Part shown: positions 55,805 to 62,875 of the stretch, piece by piece
Position numbering within the stretch: the first letter of the stretch is position 1
Layout of the letters: each line of letters starts with the position of its first letter
Source: Reinekea sp. G2M2-21
Lineage (GTDB): Bacteria > Pseudomonadota > Gammaproteobacteria > Pseudomonadales > Natronospirillaceae
DNA: 64,000 nt
Assembly (NCBI RefSeq): GCF_015687175.1
Contig: NZ_JADPQG010000008.1
Location: forward strand, 62,001-126,000
Direction: 5' to 3'
The notes under the pieces: model-generated
Told to the model about the DNA's origin: nothing
The model's input: only the letters and a program-made list of their open reading frames with translations
The model's database searches: none
Position numbers and translations under genes: made by a program

Positions 55805-56254
55805 TTAATCTAGCCACCAGTTTAAAGGCTGGTTGTTTGAATCATAGGCATTGCCAAACCACCAAGTAGGCTCGCAGAGTTCAGAACAAGCCATTTTAAT
55901 AGCTATTTCAATTGGCTCGAAACCACTTTTAAGTGGCATAGTCCACACCCCAACCCTTTCTAAATTGCCATCTCTACGCGCACCAACTGTGCCGAGAATA
56001 TTGTCTAGAGTGGGTAGTTTTTCAATGATACTAGCGGTATCAGAGATCTTAACGGAAACATTTCCACCATAACTAACAACAGAAAACTTAGTCGTGTCAT
56101 GCTCCGCAAGTTCAATTACGTCACCAGCTGCGATACCTTCAACAAAACCAGGCGAATGAACAACTCTATAGATATTTTCAGACAAATACTCAACTTCTAC
56201 AGGTTGAGTATCGCTTTCTGTTCCTTCGATATGAAGATTAATGTGGTGGTTCAT
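55805..56254 (-). CDS. Cassette 4: 149-residue protein, possibly DUF4265-like
   Basis: The ATG at 56254 (MNHHINLHIEG) is favoured over one four codons earlier. The sequence is beta-rich (VEVEYLSENIYRVVHSPGF, GDVIELAEHDTTKFSVVS, YGGNVSVKISD), followed by a helical, tryptophan-rich C-terminus (EIAIKMACSELCEPTWWFG, NQPLNWWLD). The first half has the feel of DUF4265, in which a short beta domain reads x.GDVxE......F.VV..GG..T; I give that family a low to moderate probability. No catalytic motif is evident. Confidence 0.6.
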   Translation of the reverse strand: MNHHINLHIEGTESDTQPVEVEYLSENIYRVVHSPGFVEGIAAGDVIELAEHDTTKFSVVSYGGNVSVKISDTASIIEKLPTLDNILGTVGARRDGNLERVGVWTMPLKSGFEPIEIAIKMACSELCEPTWWFGNAYDSNNQPLNWWLD

Positions 56255-56260
56255 AATTGC

Positions 56261-56320
56261 TTCCAACGCCCACGTTCATTTGCGAAGCTTGCTTTAGTCA
56301 AATGCAACGTCTTGTTCTGT
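56261..56320 (-). repeat. attC-like site 5
   Basis: Short form (60 bases) ending in GTTGGAA; internal AAGACGTTGCATTTGA and TCGCAAATGAACGTGG arms. The upstream core is degenerate (ACAGAAC). Confidence 0.65.
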
Positions 56321-56330
56321 TCCACGAGGC

Positions 56331-57365
56331 TCACTTCAACCATTGAGTAACCTCACCCTGTTTATTCACAATAGTGAATTGTGCAAAACTGCCATTCATT
56401 AGAGTTAAGTTCGGGGGTACGTGGCCGATATCGACATCATACATAATGGGTATACTCTTGTTACCCAGGTGTTCTTGAAGAACCTCTAGGTAAGTAAGTG
56501 CTGAATCATCGTTAGAGTCAATGGCAAAAGATCGTCCTAAAACTAACCCATCAATCGCTTCGAACACACCCCTAAACTCCATACTGTGTATCGCTCTGAC
56601 AACATCACAAGGGCTCATTTCGACATTTTCAAGATACAATATCAACCCGTCATCAGGGTACTTTGACTTTAGTTTAGAAAGACTAAGGAAGGGGGTTTCA
56701 AATAAGTGAATAAGGGTATCCCAGCATCCTCCGATCAATCTCCCTGTTACAAGCTCGCTCCCTTCTGGTTTATTAAGCCACTTCCATTCAGTGGTCTTAT
56801 CACCTACCACAGCAGCCAATGGGTCAACGCTTATGTCCGGCCAGCTCCGAGTATGTTTATCTGATGCTCTTTGAGAAAATGATGTACCAACCTTCTGCTC
56901 AAGATAATTAAGTGTACTAGCCATCAAAGGGTCAGTATTAGTGTCAATTATATCCATGAGATTTGAGGAGTGAACAGTTACCCACCCCACAACTGAGCTT
57001 ATAACTGAGGTTACTGTGCTAACATCAGAGAACCCAAATATCCATTTTGGCTTTGAATTTTCTATTTTTTTAAAATTTAGAAGAGGGAGGATTTCGATAG
57101 CCAACTCGCCACCCCAAGGAGGAGCAATAGCATCAATACTGTCGTCAGTTAAAAAGCTCATAAGTTCATTTGCGCGTTTTTCCTTTGACGCGCTCACGTG
57201 CTTGTGATTTCCTTTTAAGCAATCGCCTATGACAACCTCATAACCTCTTTCAGTGAGTGTTCGTTGAATTTCGATAAACCTTTTTTCCTGTCTATCAGCA
57301 ATGCCTGAAGAAAACGCCGTAATCGCTATTCGACTACCTTTTTTAAGTGGCTCGGGATATATCAC
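56331..57365 (-). CDS. Cassette 5: S66-family peptidase (LD-carboxypeptidase / MccF-like)
   Basis: The 344 residues show the S66 layout: an N-terminal domain with GSRIAITAFSSGI and GGELAIEILPLLNF, the nucleophile Ser113 in WIFGFSDVS, a central region with LVTGRLIGGCWDTLIHLF (GGN-like turn), an acidic ILYLENVEMSP and a C-terminal His in YDVDIGHVPPN. LdcA enzymes trim peptidoglycan tetrapeptides, and MccF enzymes cleave the peptidyl-nucleotide microcin C, giving immunity; both have this fold. The length (about 340) and the ILYLENVE and D-x-GH elements suit MccF-like members slightly better. On a cassette, a role in antibiotic or microcin resistance is attractive but unproven. No signal peptide is seen. 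Confidence 0.82.
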   Translation of the reverse strand: MIYPEPLKKGSRIAITAFSSGIADRQEKRFIEIQRTLTERGYEVVIGDCLKGNHKHVSASKEKRANELMSFLTDDSIDAIAPPWGGELAIEILPLLNFKKIENSKPKWIFGFSDVSTVTSVISSVVGWVTVHSSNLMDIIDTNTDPLMASTLNYLEQKVGTSFSQRASDKHTRSWPDISVDPLAAVVGDKTTEWKWLNKPEGSELVTGRLIGGCWDTLIHLFETPFLSLSKLKSKYPDDGLILYLENVEMSPCDVVRAIHSMEFRGVFEAIDGLVLGRSFAIDSNDDSALTYLEVLQEHLGNKSIPIMYDVDIGHVPPNLTLMNGSFAQFTIVNKQGEVTQWLK

Positions 57366-57400
57366 TTTCAGGATGCTCCTTAAAATATTTCTTTTAGAAC

Positions 57401-57505
57401 AGAATGCCCATATTTTGGGGCGAGTTGAGCGCTAGCGAAAACGAGTCCAAAGCCCGCTTGCATAGCAAGTCTTTAGCGGTTTTGAACAACAATTTTTTGT
57501 TAAGA
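57401..57505 (-). repeat. attC-like site 6
   Basis: Starts at TCTTAAC (overlapping the stop of the small lipoprotein gene); internal GACTTGC-TAT-GCAAGCGGGC hairpin and GGACTCG arm; the far core has decayed to GCATTCT. About 105 bases. Confidence 0.7.
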
Positions 57506-57901
57506 GCCTTCGCATGAGTCAGTTTCAGTACCTACCAAGCCCCACTGTGTTTTTGATTTAGTACAGCCTCGGACAATCGTCGTATTTGACTCTATCAAAT
57601 TAGTAATAGCTTCTAGCTCATTTTGAGATTCGGTCTTCCCAGAAACGTGCACTACATACATTTCGATTAGCATGTCATTTTCAGTCACACTCATGAAAAA
57701 GCTAAGATAACCTGTGCGAATGCTACAAAAGGCATTTTCATATAAATCCTTATTGCACCTCTCATATCCCGCATCAGAAAAGAGCTTTTCCAGTTCAATC
57801 ACTACTATATTTTCGGAATAGAATGACTGAGTAATCACATTGCCGGCATAGCACCCATATAGTAACAATGAGATGAAAATTATAGTGATAGTGTTTTTCA
57901 T
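57500..57901 (-). CDS. Cassette 6: small lipoprotein
   Basis: The ATG at 57901 (MKNTITIIFISLLLYGC) is preferred; the earlier ATG lies in the attC-like core. A lipobox LLYGC puts the lipidated Cys at about residue 17 of 133. Four more cysteines follow (ERCNKD, AFCSIR, RGCTK, DSCEG), enough for two disulfides in the periplasm. No family is recognised. It starts one base after the preceding site (GCGTTAAGAGC-T-ATG). Confidence 0.65.
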   Translation of the reverse strand: MKNTITIIFISLLLYGCYAGNVITQSFYSENIVVIELEKLFSDAGYERCNKDLYENAFCSIRTGYLSFFMSVTENDMLIEMYVVHVSGKTESQNELEAITNLIESNTTIVRGCTKSKTQWGLVGTETDSCEGS

Positions 57902-57904
57902 AGC

Positions 57905-58003
57905 TCTTAACGCCCGCATAAATGGCGAGAAACGTGTTGCGAGTCCAGCGCGTACCGCGAAGCGGTGTCTTTAAACGCGCGATTTTTCATGCGTTTGTTA
58001 GGT
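57905..58003 (-). repeat. attC-like site 7
   Basis: The best-preserved site: ACCTAAC at one end, inside the last codons of the phosphatase gene, and GCGTTAAGA at the other; internal ACCGC-TTC-GCGGT hairpin with flanking GCGCG arms; 99 bases. The phosphatase stop codon (tga, 57987-57989) lies within it. Confidence 0.88.
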
Positions 58004-58616
58004 GAGAGCCAATCTTTAATGTTGATTCTTTGATCCCACCTAATTCATCAAAGCTAAATACAGAATAATGAGCATTCTTGTGATACCCAATGCCTGTTTC
58101 CCATGCCTCACTTAAATCTATCTTCATTGCATTAGCAATTAAAGTGCTGATGGTGGCACTATGCGAGACTAGAAGAACGTCTCCTTGTGTTTTTCCATTA
58201 AATAACTCACTAAGAAACAATCTTGTTCGTTTGTACACGTCGTTAAGGGATTCTCCCCCAGGAAATGTAAAGCCAAGCGGTTCATTCTTCCAGCGATCCC
58301 ATGCAGCTCTATATTCTGATTCGAGAACGGAAATCTTTACCCCTTCCCAATCACCACAATCTATCTCTCTCAGATTAGAGTTTGTAGTAAAAACACTTAC
58401 TCGATCCTGAATCGACCTAACAGTTTCAAGAGTACGCCTAGAGGGACTGGAAATCACAGTACTAATATCAAACTCTCGCAGTAAGTGATCACAAAGCTTA
58501 TTGGATTGACGAATACCAACTTCAGTCAAAGTAGAGCCTAGGCCTGCACCAGATCCTTGTAATATTTTTTCTTTGTTCTTCTGAGTTTCCGCATGCCTTG
58601 CGACTATTACTCTCAT
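57987..58616 (-). CDS. Cassette 7: histidine phosphatase family protein
   Basis: The 209 residues begin MRVIVARHAETQKN with the catalytic RHxE motif (His8), continue LTEVGIRQSNKLCDHLL, ISSPSRRTLETVRSI and NLREIDCGDWEG, and contain the second His in LLVSHSATISTLI. These are the standard landmarks of the phosphoglycerate-mutase-like cofactor-independent phosphatases (CobC/GpmB style). The substrate cannot be told. The C-terminal five codons and the stop lie inside attC-like site 7. It is the first gene of the array in the direction of transcription, starting four or five bases after a GTTAGGT core. Confidence 0.85.
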   Translation of the reverse strand: MRVIVARHAETQKNKEKILQGSGAGLGSTLTEVGIRQSNKLCDHLLREFDISTVISSPSRRTLETVRSIQDRVSVFTTNSNLREIDCGDWEGVKISVLESEYRAAWDRWKNEPLGFTFPGGESLNDVYKRTRLFLSELFNGKTQGDVLLVSHSATISTLIANAMKIDLSEAWETGIGYHKNAHYSVFSFDELGGIKESTLKIGSHLTNA

Positions 58617-58622
58617 TCCTTC

Positions 58623-58629
58623 ACCTAAC
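58623..58629 (-). repeat. GTTAGGT core at the leading edge of the cassette array
   Basis: An exact GTTRRRY core on the minus strand just before the phosphatase gene start, with GCCGC / GCGGC arms and a GCGG-rich hairpin upstream (58637-58668). A matching RYYYAAC end for a full attC is not seen upstream, so this could be an attI-like half site or the scar of one. Confidence 0.6.
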
Positions 58630-59253
58630 AGTTTCTTATGCCGCCACTGCGGTTTTTCCGGCGCCGCATATGCAGAATTGTTTTCTGCTCATATTCGGCG
58701 GTGTAGCCACTATTGTCAATCTGATTACCCTGAAAAAAAACGCACGAGCGGTTTTTACCGAAATACTCGCGCGCCTGAAACGCCCTGTTCGTGGGGGTTA
58801 GTTTAATAAGCGGGGAAATGGTCATTCTGTTTTCGCCTGGGTTTGCCGCGCGTGCATAGATATTCAGGAATTCTCCTGAATATGCGGCGCAAAAGCTTTT
58901 ATGGCGCGAAAGTGGCTTTCTTGCTAAGTGACTGGGCAAAGGTTACCCATTATTGGGGAGAAGGCGCGAACCTTGGGGTGGTTGCTGGGCTGCCTTCGCT
59001 TAATAGATTCATTTGTTGGCCTAAAGGCCAACCTTCATAATCGATGCGTCTCCGGATTGCTCTGAAGTCTACTGGGTAGAAGTATGAATATGTCGGGCTG
59101 AAGCCCGACACACACAGATATCGCCTCTCCGCGTTGCTCCGAAGGCTCCTACGTGGTTAGAAGGCACATATGTAATCACGTACCTGTGGAAGCCAGCTTT
59201 AGCGGCGACGGATTTGAAAGATTGTCGGGCTAAAGCCCGACTTAAAAAAGAGA
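58630..59253. other. Non-coding stretch between the cassette array and repeat copy B (624 bases)
   Basis: It contains two overlapping frames on opposite strands (58598-58801 plus, 58625-58939 minus), neither with a recognisable domain or ribosome-binding site, plus palindromes such as AGGAATTCTCCT near 58868 and CTAAAGGCCAACC near 59020. The right end holds the REP-like elements listed separately. I see no integrase fragment here. Confidence 0.55.
59085..59241. repeat. Pair of REP-like palindromic elements
   Basis: GTCGGGC / GCCCGAC inverted repeats occur at 59092-59109 and 59224-59241. The first is followed by the tag running CACACAGATATCGCC to GAAGGCTCCTAC, the second is preceded by CCAGCTTTAGCGGCG. 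All parts match the element at 42460-42550, rearranged into a double unit. Confidence 0.72.
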
Positions 59254-59742
59254 TTACACCAATCCAAGTCTGGCGAGTGAGGTGGTGTTCATTCGGTTGT
59301 AGCCACTGCTGTTAGCGGTATCCGCTTTAGTTATGAGGAAGAAGTCGTCCAGCCAGATTGAGTATTCCAGCAAGCGGTCTTTTATTCGCGTGGCTTCCAG
59401 CAGGTGTTTGTCTTTGATCGATAAGCTTCCCTTTGGGTTGTGATGGATGAGGATGAGCCGTGTGGCGTTGGCCTGAATAATGTGGCTGATGAGTAAATTG
59501 GTGGTGAGTTCTTTCAGTGAAAATTTACCGGTGAGAATCGGTCTACTTTCTAACAGTACGCTTCGGGTGCTGAGCATGAGCGCGTGTATGGCTTCGTGTT
59601 TTAGGTGGATGAAGGTGTTGGCGATGTACAGCTCGGCACGGGCGATGCTGTCCAGAATAACCGGGTTGGGTTTTTCCAGTTCACGTTGATGGGCGTGGGT
59701 GAACAGCAGTTCGTCGTCGATGTTGGTGATTTTTTTGTACAT
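59254..59742 (-). CDS. RadC/JAB-like protein with rearranged metal motif, copy B
   Basis: The 162 residues differ from copy A at only two positions that I can see (Ser for Thr in NPKGSLS, Thr for Ala in MNTTSL), although the DNA differs at many third-codon positions. The altered H-H-N-P metal motif is kept. The ATG at 59742 matches the only start shared by both copies. The retention of protein sequence despite silent divergence argues that the protein is functional even without a normal JAMM site. Confidence 0.76.
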   Translation of the reverse strand: MYKKITNIDDELLFTHAHQRELEKPNPVILDSIARAELYIANTFIHLKHEAIHALMLSTRSVLLESRPILTGKFSLKELTTNLLISHIIQANATRLILIHHNPKGSLSIKDKHLLEATRIKDRLLEYSIWLDDFFLITKADTANSSGYNRMNTTSLARLGLV

Positions 59743-59859
59743 GGTTGTCTCGCTTTTCGTTAGTTCGTTTTCTGTTTTTAAAGCATCAGAAACCTTGCCT
59801 GCGTGCGCAGGCAAGATGTGCGGCTAAGCAATGTGTTCTGTGTTTTTTACTGCGTGCGT

Positions 59860-60210
59860 TCAGCGGCTGTTGTTACTTCGGTACTGCTTTAACAGTTGCT
59901 GATAACTCACGTATTTCACAGAACACGGCTTAAGCCGCATCGAATTTGGAAAAGCTCCGGTGTACAACGCCAAGGCTATACGAAAACGCCACCAGTGCAG
60001 GGCGCGTAAGTACGCGGGGTCGGTTTCTATCTGTGGGTTTCGGTGCCGGTTGGCGTGTGTGGAGGTTGCTGTTGTTTTAACAGCGGTTTCACAAGCTTTT
60101 TTCACTTCAACAGGGTGTTGAAGGTCGCTGTTTTGTGCGCTTAGTTTTTCTTGTGAGTGGAAATTTTCTTGGAACGAGCGGTGCTCTAGCTTAGAATCCT
60201 GCTTAGCCAT
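59860..60210 (-). CDS. 116-residue hypothetical protein, copy B
   Basis: Counterpart of the frame at 43167. The first half differs at many positions (for example ENFHSQEKLSAQNS against EKTLSQGKLSAHSS), while the last 55 residues differ at about three. No domain is recognised. The frame length is kept exactly in both copies, which supports coding; the pattern of DNA conservation is also compatible with a structured non-coding RNA or recent gene conversion. The hairpin CTTGCCTGC / GCAGGCAAG downstream is kept, with changes only in the loop. Confidence 0.45.
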   Translation of the reverse strand: MAKQDSKLEHRSFQENFHSQEKLSAQNSDLQHPVEVKKACETAVKTTATSTHANRHRNPQIETDPAYLRALHWWRFRIALALYTGAFPNSMRLKPCSVKYVSYQQLLKQYRSNNSR

Positions 60211-60585
60211 AATTGATACCTGTTATATCGGTTGTGGTTAGCTGCCCTTGAGTGTGTCCGCACTTGAGGGTAGCGCTTAGTTTTCGCTACTTTCTTTCCG
60301 TTATTTGCCTCCTGAATTTTCTTAAAAACCAAACTGTATAAAACACTGGGTGAGGATTGAACACAATTTATTTTTTGTGTGAGGTGAGGTTATTGTGATG
60401 GATGTCTAAAAAAATTAGATTTGTTCATTGCCGGCAGCAATGAGGAGATGGGATTTTTTTCGCCAGAGCAGTGGTCTTGGGCTTTCTTCGTTTTGTCGAG
60501 TTTGAATTTTAATTTTCGGTTTTTTTTATCATTCAAGATATGGTTTAGTTAGTTTTCTCTCTCCCAAGGGGGCAGCCCCCTTGCA

Positions 60586-61393
60586 CCCCCGTTTGTCGCC
60601 CGCTTTGGTTCTCTTCCATAACTAACACATCGCTCGAACGGTCGCTTGAGCGTGCGCCGACAAGTCGGCGATCCCTGCACGCGCGGCGCTTCCAAGGGCA
60701 TCCCTGCCCTTGAATCCGTTGCGACGTGTCAGCTATGTCAGCCAAAGCAGATGCGACGGAACAGCTATTTACGCCAATGTCGACAATGGCTATCGATTAG
60801 CTAGTTATATAAAGGTGTGACAGAAATTGACCTGGAAATATCTATCAAGAAGGTAACTCATGCGGCCGTTTCACCGCCTTTCAAACGACCACGCGGAGCA
60901 ATTTACGTTTCACAGGTTGGTCAAGCAGGGATGCTTGAACAAGTGAGCTGGAAATGGCGGTCCGACGTTTCGGTGGCCGTCGTGAACGACCTGTCGAAGA
61001 CGAAATTGAGAAGTGTGATCAGTCGTTTGTGGCGGCGGCTGGGATTGTTAAGGGCCGAGCCCGAATCGTCGGACCGGTTCGGCCCTTGACGGCGAAAATT
61101 TTCCAGTGATACCAAATGACCGAATGATGCAAAAACTTCAGGGCGCAAAAAGAATTCAGCTTTCAAAGATCCTCTTGGAAAGAAAAAACTGAACTATTTC
61201 CCAGCACAAACACCAAAAACAACGTCCAAAAAAATATCACGACCGCTCTCGTGCCTCGGTTGTTCGCTCCTACACAAAACTTAAACAACATCTCGAATCG
61301 GGATGCCGTACCATTCACATCTCACACTGCTGTTTGCAGCCGGGTTTGGTCTACACTGCCGGAATCTCAACAATGCAAAAGTGAGGCATCGCT
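60586..61393. other. Non-coding stretch (808 bases) with inverted segment and hairpins
   Basis: Positions 60676-60895 are the inverted partner of 44225-44420. A 90-codon plus-strand frame at 60817-61089 follows a possible start, but the first part is the repeated segment and the rest shows no motif. Near 61049-61084, GGGCCGAGCC and GGTTCGGCCC form an imperfect stem. The 300 bases before the VOC gene contain its promoter but nothing else I can support. Confidence 0.55.
60676..60895. repeat. Inverted partner of the segment at 44225-44420
   Basis: See the entry at 44225: three blocks match in reverse-complement order, including the CCAAGGGCAT hairpin block. Confidence 0.65.
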
Positions 61394-61849
61394 ATGGCGG
61401 GTAATGTAAAAACCTGTCTGTGGTTTGACGGTAATGGGTTAGAGGCGGCGCGTTTTTATACGGGGTTGATTCCCAATTCCAGAATCATCAGTGACGTGCA
61501 AACAGAACAGCCGTTGACGGTGGATTTTGAGTTAGACGGTGTGCCGTACCAGGTGTTGAATGGTTGGCCACAATTTAAGTTCAATGAGGCGGTGTCGATT
61601 GTGTTGTATACGGATGATCAGGCGGAAACCGATAAGTACTGGTATGCGCTGATTGCCGATGGTGGTGAGGAAAGTCAGTGCGGTTGGTTGAAAGATAAGT
61701 TCGGTTTATCCTGGCAGATTGTTCCGCGTGTGTTGTTTCACTATTTGGGCAACCCAGATCGAGCCGGTGCAGAGCGGGCGATGCAGGCGATGTTGAAAAT
61801 GAGACGATTGGTGATTGCCCAATTGGATGACGCTTTTCATAATCAGTAG
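61394..61849 (+). CDS. VOC-fold protein, PhnB/3-demethylubiquinone-methyltransferase-like
   Basis: The 151-residue protein starts MAGNVKTCLWFDGNGLEAARFY, the usual opening of the PhnB-like glyoxalase/bleomycin-resistance superfamily, continues with GVPYQVLNGWPQFKFNEAVSIVL and DKYWYALIADGGEESQCGWLKDKFGLSWQIVP (both in part), and ends with VIAQLDDAF. The G-W-x-x-D-x-F-G-x-x-W-Q-I-x-P signature is complete. Many members are called 3-demethylubiquinone-9 3-methyltransferase by homology alone; the real activity is open. It probably has its own promoter. Confidence 0.88.
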   Translation: MAGNVKTCLWFDGNGLEAARFYTGLIPNSRIISDVQTEQPLTVDFELDGVPYQVLNGWPQFKFNEAVSIVLYTDDQAETDKYWYALIADGGEESQCGWLKDKFGLSWQIVPRVLFHYLGNPDRAGAERAMQAMLKMRRLVIAQLDDAFHNQ

Positions 61850-61885
61850 TCTCAGCTTTTTATTGCTACATACTCGGAGGTATTT

Positions 61886-62335
61886 ATGGCCGTCACTGTG
61901 ATTGAGTTGTCGGTGGAAGATCGCGAACAATGGGCTGCGTTATACCGTGGGTATGCGGAGTTTTATCAGGTGCCGATGAACGAGGATATTTTAAACACGG
62001 TGTGGTCGTGGATCTTCGATGCGCAGCAGCCATTTTATGCGTTGGTGGCGAAAGACGGGGCCGGTCATTGCTTGGGCTTGATGCATTGTCGGGCGATGCC
62101 GTCGCCTTTGCGCGGTAAAATGGTCGGCTTTCTGGATGACCTGTTTGTGTCGCCTCAGGCGCGGGGGCAGGGTGTTGTCGATGCGCTGTTTAAAGCGCTG
62201 AAATCATTTGCCGCAGATCAGGGGTGGCCTTTGGTCCGCTGGATTACCGCTGAAAACAATTACCGGGCACGCGCGGTGTACGACAAAATAGCCGATAAAA
62301 CCCATTGGCAAACCTACCAGATGACCATCGAGTGA
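61886..62335 (+). CDS. GNAT-family N-acetyltransferase
   Basis: The 149 residues follow the GNAT fold: LVAKDGAGHCLGLMHCRA (strand 2-3), MVGFLDDLFVSPQARGQGVVDALFKAL with the acetyl-CoA pyrophosphate loop QARGQGV (R/Q-x-x-G-x-G/A), and LVRWITAENNYRARAVYDKIA, the usual N..A...Y element. An ATG at 61886 follows GGAGG by seven bases. It is 36 bases after the VOC gene, so the two may be co-transcribed. The substrate is unknown. Confidence 0.88.
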   Translation: MAVTVIELSVEDREQWAALYRGYAEFYQVPMNEDILNTVWSWIFDAQQPFYALVAKDGAGHCLGLMHCRAMPSPLRGKMVGFLDDLFVSPQARGQGVVDALFKALKSFAADQGWPLVRWITAENNYRARAVYDKIADKTHWQTYQMTIE

Positions 62336-62398
62336 TTTAACCCCGGTAGCCGCCCAGCCTAGCCCAGCCCGACCAGGCTCTAATCTCAGCGTATGTCG

Positions 62399-62851
62399 TC
62401 AGCGTTCCAGTACGCGGAAGGCATCATCGGTCATGAGTTTGGTGTGGTACATGCGCAATTGGTTGGTTGCGTAAAGTTCGGCGATGTCGGCTTTGCTGAA
62501 AAACCGGAGGTTCGCAATTTCGTCCGTTAATTGCGGCGCCAACGGTTGGTCGGCCGGGTATTTTTCCAACCAGACATGACGCAGCACCAAGTCGCCATCG
62601 TCAAAACAGCCCACATAGGTGTTCAGGTAGTGCGTCAGGTGAATCGTCAGCCCCGTTTCTTCTTTGATTTCGCGCGTGGCCGTATCGGCTGGAAACTCTC
62701 CGCTTTCCATAGAGCCCGATGGAATGTGCCACAGCCCTTTTTTGGAACCTTGCCGTTCCTGTACCAAGAGTAATTCGCCCGCGTCGTTGTAAATAACCGC
62801 GCCGGCGGCACGAGCGGTAACGTCTATGTGGTGTTTTTGGTTGTACTGCAT
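62399..62851 (-). CDS. Nudix hydrolase
   Basis: The 150-residue protein has a canonical Nudix box, GSMESGEFPADTATREIKEETGL (split here as GSMESGEFPADTATR and EIKEETGL), with the REXXEE metal site intact. It opens with a beta strand AAGAVIYNDAGELLLVQE and WHIPSG, and lacks any extra domain that would name the substrate. Family members cleave nucleoside diphosphate-X compounds. It lies between the convergent GNAT gene and the LysR gene on the same strand. Confidence 0.88.
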   Translation of the reverse strand: MQYNQKHHIDVTARAAGAVIYNDAGELLLVQERQGSKKGLWHIPSGSMESGEFPADTATREIKEETGLTIHLTHYLNTYVGCFDDGDLVLRHVWLEKYPADQPLAPQLTDEIANLRFFSKADIAELYATNQLRMYHTKLMTDDAFRVLER

Positions 62852-62875
62852 GGGTTGCCTTGTTCAGTAAAGAGG

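Larger units (their letters stand above)
53930..58629 (-). mobile_element. Integron-type cassette array without an integrase (CALIN-like)
   Basis: Seven short minus-strand genes are each followed by an imperfect palindrome of 60-105 bases whose ends carry RYYYAAC- and GTTRRRY-like cores: for example ACCTAAC and GCGTTAAGA at 58003/57905, and GTTAAAC at 55699. Several stop codons lie inside the cores (taa in ATTTAAC at 54434), and several starts follow the downstream core within a few bases. These are hallmarks of attC sites. Cassettes are AT-rich compared with the flanks and the encoded functions are mixed. No intI-like integrase or attI with certainty is in the window. The leading side of the array would be at the high-coordinate end. 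Confidence 0.82.
59252..60585. repeat. Direct repeat unit, copy B (1.3 kb)
   Basis: Same orientation and gene content as 42557-43873, with the AAGGGGGC-A-GCCCCCTT palindrome at its right end. The two copies enclose about 15.4 kb, including the cassette array. Confidence 0.85.

Noticed and set aside
58598-58939. Two overlapping frames on opposite strands near the cassette array
   Set aside because: Neither has a recognisable domain or ribosome-binding site, and the region is dominated by palindromes. Possibly old integron sequence, but not supported as genes.
42557-60585. The interval as a classic transposon or prophage
   Set aside because: No transposase, recombinase, portal, capsid or terminase is visible; the direct repeats carry RadC-like genes, not insertion-sequence genes.
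60817-61089. 90-codon plus-strand frame
   Set aside because: Its first third is the segment shared with 44.2-44.4 kb and the remainder has no motif; the ribosome-binding site is poor. Left as non-coding.
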